From an uncultured Lachnospiraceae bacterium (lineage in GTDB: Bacteria; Bacillota; Clostridia; Lachnospirales; Lachnospiraceae): 10,703 nt of DNA. Of this stretch, positions 6,200 through 10,703 are shown piece by piece. The notes under the pieces were generated by a model. That model made no database searches. It was not told where the DNA came from and saw only the letters and a program-made list of their open reading frames with translations. The position numbers were made by a program, and so were the translations under genes. The DNA lies in the NCBI GenBank assembly GCA_905201915.1, contig CAJKQE010000079.1, positions 1 through 10,703 on the forward strand, read 5' to 3'. Each line of letters starts with the position of its first letter. Positions within the stretch are counted from its first letter, which is position 1.

Positions 6200-8003
6200 A
6201 ATTCGGATTTTCTAAGTCACTCCAATTTCCGCCTTCATCTACATAATACTGACCGTTCTCTACCCATTCAGACACAGCCATTCTTCCATCTGATTTCAAA
6301 TAGCAATTTTCTACCCATACATCTGTTGCCATGGTTCCGTTGCTATTCAGATAATACCAATCGCTTCCCATCTGGTTCCAGCCTGTCATCATCCAACCTA
6401 TTTCATCAAAATAATACCACTCTCCATCAATACGCTCCCATCCTGATGTTCTATAACTTCCATCACCATGAGAATACCAGTACTTATCTCCTGAAGCTAA
6501 CCACTGCGCTTGCTTTTTTTCAGGTTGCCATACACCGGAAGCATCTACGTAATAGTCTTCTATCCAGGCATTTACTTCCATGACTTTATCTTCATTAAAA
6601 TAGTACCACTTTTCGTCAATCTGATACCAGCCCTCAACAGCATTTCCCTCTTTATCCAAGTAATAAGTCACTCCATCTAATCTTAGCCAACTGTTTTTTG
6701 GGAATTTCCCACTTGTAAGCCAATATTTCCAATTGCCGTCAACGAATACCCAACGATTTTCTTTTTCCATTGCGCCTTTCTTGTCAAAGCAATACTCTTT
6801 TCCATTAATTTTGTGAACTCCCTCATCTGTAAACGTTCTGCCATTATTATCAAAATAATACAAATCTCCTTCTATTCTCATCCACTCTGGTGACAATTTC
6901 TTATAATAAGTTTCAATACCTGACTTGTAAAATTTTGCAATTACAGCTGCACAATCGTTAGTGGTAGCATACACCTTTGCATTTGGAAGAGCATCTCTTT
7001 GGCTTTCACTAAACGATTCCTCATACCCTGTTATCACTACATCTTTCGGATTTAAAGAAGTCAAAAAATATGTTGTATTATTGTAATCAATGGAATGATG
7101 ATTCATCTTCATTAAATCAATACTAATTCTTTTCCCTGTATTTCTCTGTGTCTCATCAATATTACCAGCATCGTTATTTCTATAATTTTCTTCTAATTCA
7201 GGCTCTATATCCCCTTCTACCTGATACTGCGGTAAATCCCCTAATTTATCAATTAAATCATTTGCAATCTTCCCTGTATCTCCATCTGTTGGTTCTATAT
7301 CTGATGTCAAAAGAGCAGTCCTTCCAAACGCCGTAACTTCCGCAACAATACAATTTTCATTTTCATCCATAACCGGTATTATCTGTCCGTTTTCGTCTTT
7401 TTTCCGCTCAACATTCAATAGCCTTATCGACATATCTCCCAAGGTAAAAGAACAATATTTTTCATTCTCTGCTAAATCTAAGTCTGTAATAATTTCTGTA
7501 CCATTTCTATTGGCAGCATCTATAATATCATCGTAGATATATTGATTGTCCCATAAATTCTCCTCGTTTGATTCGGCAATATAAGAATCCTCATATCGCT
7601 GAATATAGAGCCTATCTGTTGGAAAAGCATCTAAAATTTCATCTCCGCTGCCAATATGATCACTGTGAGAGTGTGTTGCTATATAAAAATTCAGCTGTTT
7701 TACTCCTTGTTTTTTCAAATAATGAATAACCTGCTGTTCATACCCAATCCCTTGCGTAATATCACTTCTAAGAGGATATCGTTCATCTGTACCATCTGGA
7801 TATTCCCAATCTTCTCCTGAATCTACCAAACCATAGTGACCATTACTCTCTAATAAAATGGCATCTGTAGAATTATTTAAAGCTATAAAATGAATTTTCG
7901 TTTCTCTTACTGCAGCTTCTGCAGATACTGACATCATCCACATTGACACTGCAGATATTCCCACTATAATAATTTTTCTTACTCTATTTTTTATATAAAC
8001 CAC
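6198..8003 (-). CDS. Secreted Pce/CbpE-like phosphorylcholine esterase (metallo-beta-lactamase fold) with cell-wall-binding repeats
   Basis: An exported, probably surface-attached hydrolase of 601 residues. Domains in order: a signal peptide (basic start, hydrophobic 11-27, likely cut near SAEA-A, 28-31); a metallo-beta-lactamase-fold catalytic domain (about 35-365); and about eleven choline/cell-wall-binding repeats (374-594). Metal-binding motifs seen: H111-S-H-S-D115-H116, D61 in VDSGED, D235 in TSDIE, and N301-H302-H303. From memory the catalytic domain is strikingly like Streptococcus pneumoniae Pce (CbpE), for example IHFIALNN, AILLESNGH, SGEDWEYPDGTDERYP and ENLWDN. Pce removes phosphorylcholine from teichoic acid and from lipid or glycerol phosphocholines; transferring that substrate here is inference. 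Oddities: the GTG start at 8003 overlaps its own Shine-Dalgarno (AAAAGGGG, 8010-8003), while an in-frame ATA at 7994 sits 8 bases after it. About 40 extra acidic/Asn-rich residues lie between D235 and the NHH motif. The gene is monocistronic and divergent from lysA. Confidence 0.85.
   Translation of the reverse strand: MVYIKNRVRKIIIVGISAVSMWMMSVSAEAAVRETKIHFIALNNSTDAILLESNGHYGLVDSGEDWEYPDGTDERYPLRSDITQGIGYEQQVIHYLKKQGVKQLNFYIATHSHSDHIGSGDEILDAFPTDRLYIQRYEDSYIAESNEENLWDNQYIYDDIIDAANRNGTEIITDLDLAENEKYCSFTLGDMSIRLLNVERKKDENGQIIPVMDENENCIVAEVTAFGRTALLTSDIEPTDGDTGKIANDLIDKLGDLPQYQVEGDIEPELEENYRNNDAGNIDETQRNTGKRISIDLMKMNHHSIDYNNTTYFLTSLNPKDVVITGYEESFSESQRDALPNAKVYATTNDCAAVIAKFYKSGIETYYKKLSPEWMRIEGDLYYFDNNGRTFTDEGVHKINGKEYCFDKKGAMEKENRWVFVDGNWKYWLTSGKFPKNSWLRLDGVTYYLDKEGNAVEGWYQIDEKWYYFNEDKVMEVNAWIEDYYVDASGVWQPEKKQAQWLASGDKYWYSHGDGSYRTSGWERIDGEWYYFDEIGWMMTGWNQMGSDWYYLNSNGTMATDVWVENCYLKSDGRMAVSEWVENGQYYVDEGGNWSDLENPN
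6222..6884 (-). repeat. Array of about eleven degenerate cell-wall/choline-binding repeats (protein level)
   Basis: Residues 374-594 of the Pce-like protein repeat a pattern of about 20 residues: W-x-x-I-[DE]-G-x-W-Y-Y-F-[DN]-x-x-G-x-M-x-T-G. The clearest units start at W522 and W542 (e.g. WERIDGEWYYFDEIG). In the DNA this appears as recurring TACCA(C/A)T and TCCAT blocks. Some units (396-414, 479-495, 563-579) have lost one of the aromatic positions. Repeats of this type (CW_binding_1, PF01473) bind choline in pneumococcal proteins and glucans or toxin receptors in others, so the ligand here is not determined by sequence. Confidence 0.85.
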
Positions 8004-8028
8004 CCCTTTTACAAAAATTTGCGGCTTG

Positions 8029-8048
8029 CACTTTATGTAGCTAAAGTG
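8029..8048. repeat. Inverted repeat in the leader of the Pce-like gene
   Basis: A perfect 7-bp arm pair, CACTTTA (8029-8035) and TAAAGTG (8042-8048), with a 6-base loop. It starts about 6 bases after the predicted transcription start of the leftward gene and about 20 bases ahead of its ribosome binding site. It could be a repressor site or an mRNA 5' hairpin. No T-run follows, so it is not a terminator. Confidence 0.4.
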
Positions 8049-8060
8049 TCTTTGAATATT

Positions 8061-8090
8061 ATTTCACCTTATCAATATTTTGTTTGTCAA
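8061..8090 (-). promoter_or_regulatory. Probable promoter of the Pce-like gene
   Basis: Read leftward: a perfect -35 TTGACA (8090-8085), an 18-base spacer and a weak -10 TGAAAT (8066-8061, four of six consensus bases). The start would be near 8054, giving a leader of about 50 bases. The weak -10 and long spacer suggest low or activated expression. It lies back to back with the lysA promoter. Confidence 0.5.
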
Positions 8091-8112
8091 ATAATTTCTG
8101 TGGACATCCCAC

Positions 8113-8141
8113 TTGAAAAACCCCCTTAATTTCCGTATAAT
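8113..8141 (+). promoter_or_regulatory. Promoter of lysA
   Basis: -35 TTGAAA (8113-8118, five of six), a 17-base spacer and a consensus -10 TATAAT (8136-8141). The transcription start should be near 8148, giving a leader of about 50 bases. That is too short for a lysine riboswitch or a T-box, and no such motif is seen. Confidence 0.8.
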
Positions 8142-8154
8142 GAATATATTCATT
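8139..8154. promoter_or_regulatory. 16-bp perfect palindrome at the lysA -10/+1 region (candidate operator)
   Basis: AATGAATATATTCATT is a perfect 16-bp palindrome beginning inside the -10 hexamer and covering the predicted start site. A dimeric repressor bound here would block the polymerase. It may equally be an AT-rich chance palindrome; no second copy is seen in the window. Confidence 0.35.
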
Positions 8155-8196
8155 TTTCAAAAGTGAAAATCAAGGAATTACAAAGGAGCGAAAAGA

Positions 8197-9480
8197 ATGG
8201 AGAAAAAGACATTTGTTACAAAAGAACAGCTTGAAGGAATCATAAAAACATACCCAACTCCGTTTCATCTCTATGATGAAAAAGGAATTCGGGAAAATGC
8301 AAAAGCTATGAAAGAAGCTTTTTCATGGAATAAGGGATTTAAAGAATATTTTGCAGTAAAAGCAAATGCCAATCCATTTTTAATTAACCTTTTAAGAGAA
8401 TATGGTTTTGGCTGTGACTGCTCTTCTTATACAGAATTGATGCTGTCAGAAGCTATCGGATGCGTTGGAGAAGATATTATGTTTTCTTCCAATGATACAC
8501 CGGCAGAAGAATTTCAATATGCAGCACAATTAGGAGCTACTATTAATTTAGATGATATTACTCATATTGAATTTTTAGAAAAAGCCATTGGAAAAATTCC
8601 TGAGAGGATTAGCTGTCGTTTTAATCCAGGTGGTGTTTTTGAAGTGTGCAACGGAATTATGGATAATCCAGGGGATGCAAAATACGGAATGACAGAGGAG
8701 CAGATTTTTGATGCTTTTCGTATTTTAAAAGAAAAGGGGGCAAAAGAATTTGGAATACATGCCTTTCTTGCAAGTAATACGGTTACTAATGAATATTATC
8801 CAATGTTGGCAAAGCAACTCTTTGAACTTGCAGTAAGACTTCAAAAAGAAACAGGTGCAAAGGTATGTTTTATCAATCTTTCAGGTGGTATCGGTATTCC
8901 ATATACACCAGACCAAGAGCCAAATGATATTCGTGCTATTGGAGAAGGTGTACATCGTGTTTTTGATGAAGTTCTGGTTCCTGCCGGCATGGGTGATGTT
9001 GCCATTTATTCCGAATTGGGACGTTTTATGATGGGCCCTTATGGCTGTCTTGTGACAAAGGCAATCCATGAGAAACATACCCATAAAGATTATATTGGAT
9101 TAGATGCCTGTGCAGTAAATCTTATGCGTCCAGCTATGTACGGTGCATATCATCATATTACGGTAATGGGAAAAGAAAATCTGCCATTAAACCATAAGTA
9201 CGATATAACAGGCTCTTTATGTGAAAATAATGATAAATTCGCTATAGATAGAATGCTTCCTGAAATTCAAAAAGGCGATATTCTGGTTATTCATGATACA
9301 GGTGCACATGGTTTTGCTATGGGATATAACTATAACGGAAAGTTAAAGTCTGCAGAATTACTTTTAAAAGAAGATGGAAGTGTTCAGTTAATACGTCGTG
9401 CAGAAAAGCCTGCAGATTATTTTGCAACATTTGATTGTTTTGATTTTTATGATAACTTAATAGGAAATCAAAAAAAATAA
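8197..9480 (+). CDS. lysA: Diaminopimelate decarboxylase (divergent clostridial subtype)
   Basis: A PLP enzyme of 427 residues (normal length) that decarboxylates meso-diaminopimelate to L-lysine, the last step of the pathway; its substrate is also the peptidoglycan cross-link residue. It has an alanine-racemase-type barrel with the PLP lysine K55 in YFAVKANAN, followed by a C-terminal beta domain. Substrate and cofactor segments are recognisable: LSGGIGIPY (228-236), E273-L-G-R276, RPAMYGAYH (311-319), GSLCENND (339-346, with Cys342 matching the cysteine contributed by the partner subunit) and the DTGAHGF/YNYNGK stretch (367-382). Several differ from the textbook LysA forms (HxGS, GGGxG, EPGR, CESGD), so this is a distinct subfamily. 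I recall closely similar proteins annotated LysA in Lachnospiraceae. The start is ATG 8197 with AAAGGAG 8 bases upstream. It is monocistronic, with its own promoter and terminator. A carboxynorspermidine decarboxylase is the main alternative but fits the length and RPAMYGAYH segment less well. Confidence 0.88.
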   Translation: MEKKTFVTKEQLEGIIKTYPTPFHLYDEKGIRENAKAMKEAFSWNKGFKEYFAVKANANPFLINLLREYGFGCDCSSYTELMLSEAIGCVGEDIMFSSNDTPAEEFQYAAQLGATINLDDITHIEFLEKAIGKIPERISCRFNPGGVFEVCNGIMDNPGDAKYGMTEEQIFDAFRILKEKGAKEFGIHAFLASNTVTNEYYPMLAKQLFELAVRLQKETGAKVCFINLSGGIGIPYTPDQEPNDIRAIGEGVHRVFDEVLVPAGMGDVAIYSELGRFMMGPYGCLVTKAIHEKHTHKDYIGLDACAVNLMRPAMYGAYHHITVMGKENLPLNHKYDITGSLCENNDKFAIDRMLPEIQKGDILVIHDTGAHGFAMGYNYNGKLKSAELLLKEDGSVQLIRRAEKPADYFATFDCFDFYDNLIGNQKK

Positions 9481-9483
9481 CGT

Positions 9484-9544
9484 AAAAAAGAGAATTGTAG
9501 GTTTTTAATATTTTTTTCAAAAAAAGCTTGCAATTCTCTTTTTT
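9484..9544 (+). terminator. Rho-independent terminator of lysA
   Basis: A long hairpin beginning 4 bases after the stop codon. The outer 14-bp stem is AAAAAAGAGAATTG (9484-9497) with CAATTCTCTTTTTT (9531-9544). It continues inward as about 9 further pairs with wobbles (9498-9506 with 9522-9530) around a T-rich loop. The T-run at the end of the stem serves as the tail. Its 3' arm also holds the -35 of the following tRNA-Leu promoter. Confidence 0.85.
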
Positions 9545-9556
9545 CTGTGATAATAT
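9528..9556 (+). promoter_or_regulatory. Promoter of tRNA-Leu
   Basis: -35 TTGCAA (9528-9533), a 17-base spacer and -10 TAATAT (9551-9556), with an extended -10 TGA (9548-9550) directly before it. The predicted start is near 9563, 16 bases before the tRNA. The -35 lies within the lysA terminator stem. Confidence 0.6.
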
Positions 9557-9578
9557 ACTTAATGTTCCGTAAGGAAAT

Positions 9579-9661
9579 GCCGGCGTGTCGGAATGGCAGA
9601 CGAGGCAGACTCAAAATCTGTTGTGGGCAACCACGTGCGGGTTCAAGTCCCGCTGCCGGCA
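9579..9661 (+). tRNA. tRNA-Leu, anticodon CAA
   Basis: An 83-base class II tRNA. The acceptor GCCGGCG pairs with TGCCGGC, with discriminator A73. The anticodon stem GCAGA/TCTGT (9605-9609, 9617-9621) holds the loop CTCAAAA, giving anticodon CAA at 9612-9614, which reads the codon UUG. A long variable arm, typical of Leu and Ser tRNAs, contains the stem GTGG-GCAA-CCAC. The T arm is GCGGG-TTCAAGT-CCCGC. CCA is not encoded. It is a single-gene unit between lysA and a convergent alarmone synthetase gene. Confidence 0.95.
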
Positions 9662-9666
9662 GTATT

Positions 9667-9707
9667 AAAACACCAAATTCCTGTAAATCATGGAGTTTGG
9701 TGTTTTT
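9667..9707. terminator. Terminator of tRNA-Leu, probably bidirectional
   Basis: The arms 9667-9681 (AAAACACCAAATTCC) and 9692-9706 form a 15-bp stem with one G-U pair around a 10-base loop, with a T-run at 9702-9707. On the minus strand the stem also ends in TTTT, so it can stop leftward transcription from the alarmone synthetase gene, whose stop codon is about 60 bases away. Confidence 0.85.
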
Positions 9708-9764
9708 CTTATACTCCGTTTTTTTATGTATACCAACTAGAAAATATGCTGTATCATATCTTTT

Positions 9765-10370
9765 TTATATTTTCTCCCATGTATCACTCTGCAAAATATC
9801 TCTTATTGTCTGCATGGATAAATCCACGGAAGCAATTTCATCTGCACATCTTTTCAGTTCATTCCATATGATTTCTTCATGATGTACATTTCTTTTGTAT
9901 TTTATCTGATGTTCCAGTGTTGCCCAAAAATCAATGGCAATTGTGCGAATCTGTATTTCTGCTGTAAAACATTTTAAGTCTTTTGACAGGAACTGTATAA
10001 TCAAATGAAGGCTCCGGTAACCATTTGGTTTCGGGTAGGCAATATAGTCTTTCTTTTCTATAATTTGAATATCGTCTCTTTTTTGCAGCCACTGTTCAAT
10101 ACAGTACACATTCTCCACGAAAGAGCAAATAACTCTGATACCAATTGCATCATGAGTGTTTTGAAGTGCTGTGTGAGAGTCTTCCCTAAGTCCACGTTTC
10201 CTCAATTTTGCCATCATACTTTCCGGTGTCTTAATTCTGGTCTTAATGTATAAAATCGATTGTAATTCATCTTCAGCACAAACATTTGGATAAGTTTCTA
10301 TTAATTTCTTTAAATAGGCTTCTCCCTGTTTTAATAAGGGAAATAATGCAATTTTTGACCATGATCTCAT
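9765..10370 (-). CDS. Small alarmone synthetase (RelA/SpoT-type (p)ppGpp synthetase domain, no hydrolase domain)
   Basis: A single-domain cytosolic GTP pyrophosphokinase of 201 residues that should transfer pyrophosphate from ATP to GDP or GTP, making the stringent-response alarmones. Motifs in order: IKTRIKTPESMMAKL (42-56, ATP-binding basic stretch with the invariant K and S), D74 in HDAIGIRV (Mg binding), YPKPNGYRSLH (112-122, with Tyr118 stacking on the acceptor guanine), and EIQIRT (138-143, catalytic Glu138) followed by W149-A and E153-H154. There is no HD hydrolase or TGS/ACT domain, so it belongs to the RelP/RelQ-like SAS group; length and domain content do not separate the two. The start is ATG 10370, which overlaps the TGA stop of the upstream gene by four bases (ATGA). 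An AAGGAG lies 10 bases upstream, inside that gene's end. Expression is therefore tied to the upstream surface-protein gene. It converges on tRNA-Leu and shares its terminator. Confidence 0.9.
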   Translation of the reverse strand: MRSWSKIALFPLLKQGEAYLKKLIETYPNVCAEDELQSILYIKTRIKTPESMMAKLRKRGLREDSHTALQNTHDAIGIRVICSFVENVYCIEQWLQKRDDIQIIEKKDYIAYPKPNGYRSLHLIIQFLSKDLKCFTAEIQIRTIAIDFWATLEHQIKYKRNVHHEEIIWNELKRCADEIASVDLSMQTIRDILQSDTWEKI

Positions 10371-10703
10371 AATCCTATTTCTCCTTCTGAGGTACTGTTG
10401 TCTCCAGGTTTTTCTCTTTTTTCCGGTTTCCCTTGCATACCATCTTCTTTCCTGTTACCCTGTTCACCTCCATTCCCAGGAAATCTCTCTCCTTGAGAAT
10501 TATTTCCATAAACCAAACTGTCCATGGTAATGCTCTGTTCTGCTGTTCCTGCTTTTATTGTATATGTCTCGCCATTTTTAATGTCCGGACTACTTATAAT
10601 GACAGAAGAATATTCCTTTTCAGCTGTCCAGCTCAAAATTTCATCTCCATTGCTATTCAAAAGTACTATATCTGTATTAGCTTCCTGTTCTTCTACATTC
10701 ACC
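10367..10703 (-). CDS. C-terminal part of a probable carbohydrate-binding-domain (DUF4353-like) surface protein (5' end outside the window)
   Basis: The last 111 or so residues of a leftward gene that enters from the right edge. A GTG at 10702 is not a convincing start: the frame is open to the edge and the visible part begins within a domain. Residues to about 68 look like a beta-rich repeat domain (TDIVLLNSNGDEILSWTAEK, then YSSVIISSPDI and NGETYTIKAG). This is the pattern I recall from the C-terminal region of Lachnospiraceae carbohydrate-binding DUF4353 proteins. A low-complexity tail rich in Gly, Asn, Glu, Lys and Pro follows to the TGA at 10369-10367. No LPxTG anchor or C-terminal membrane segment is present. 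The family call rests on the resemblance of the short visible part and is tentative. The stop overlaps the start of the alarmone synthetase gene. Confidence 0.6.
   Translation of the reverse strand, partial: VNVEEQEANTDIVLLNSNGDEILSWTAEKEYSSVIISSPDIKNGETYTIKAGTAEQSITMDSLVYGNNSQGERFPGNGGEQGNRKEDGMQGKPEKREKPGDNSTSEGEIGL

Noticed and set aside
6146..6583. A 145-codon plus-strand open frame, His/Asn/Leu/Phe-rich
   Set aside because: It is the antisense shadow of the repeat region of the Pce-like gene. The odd composition comes from the repeated Trp/Tyr codons on the other strand, and there is no ribosome binding site.
6222..6884. A DNA repeat array such as CRISPR or VNTR
   Set aside because: The periodicity is at the protein level (cell-wall-binding repeats) and the DNA copies are degenerate. 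There are no identical repeats with unique spacers.
8142..8196. A lysine riboswitch or T-box in front of lysA
   Set aside because: The leader is only about 50 bases, and none of the conserved motifs or a terminator hairpin lies between promoter and start codon.
9547..9882. Overlapping plus-strand open frames of 111 and 92 codons
   Set aside because: They run through the tRNA-Leu gene, its terminator and the 3' end of the alarmone synthetase gene, so they cannot be real coding regions.

Overview
The window is a low-GC (AT-rich) chromosomal segment. The protein sequences look like a gut-type Clostridia, most probably Lachnospiraceae. I base this on the separate parE-parC pair, the particular diaminopimelate decarboxylase subtype, Firmicutes Shine-Dalgarno sequences (AAAGGAG types), tRNAs without an encoded CCA end, and the secreted protein carrying cell-wall-binding repeats. 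The family assignments come from recognised motifs and remembered homologues, not from a search.

Layout, left to right. Positions 1-4871 hold a leftward unit read from a good sigma-A-type promoter at 4961-4989: a PAP2 membrane phosphatase, parE, parC, and the first 25 codons of a lipoprotein gene (TTG start at 77) that runs off the left edge. Back to back with that promoter is a tRNA-Glu(CTC) transcription unit (5024-5171) with its own promoter and terminator. It is followed by a PHP-domain metallo-phosphoesterase gene (5246-6082). A bidirectional terminator (6148-6199) separates the PHP gene from a leftward gene (6198-8003) for a secreted metallo-beta-lactamase-fold protein. That protein closely resembles the pneumococcal phosphorylcholine esterase Pce/CbpE and ends in about eleven choline/cell-wall-binding-type repeats. 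It is divergent from lysA (8197-9480), which has its own promoter, a 16-bp palindrome at the start of transcription, and a long terminator hairpin. Next is a tRNA-Leu(CAA) gene (9579-9661), and convergent with it is a leftward pair: the C-terminal end of a protein that looks like a carbohydrate-binding (DUF4353-like) surface protein, translationally coupled by an ATGA overlap to a small alarmone (ppGpp) synthetase.

Most of the window is core metabolism: chromosome decatenation, lysine and peptidoglycan precursor synthesis, tRNAs, and the stringent response. The parts most worth a second look are the Pce-like secreted esterase, whose start codon is unclear (a well-placed ATA lies where an ATG is expected); the surface-protein/alarmone-synthetase coupling; the unlisted lipoprotein start behind parC; and the lysine at the quinolone-determining position 87 of ParC. 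I see no CRISPR array, insertion sequence, prophage or integration site. The longest stretch without a protein gene is 4872-5245, which is filled by two divergent promoters, the tRNA-Glu gene, its terminator and the PHP promoter.
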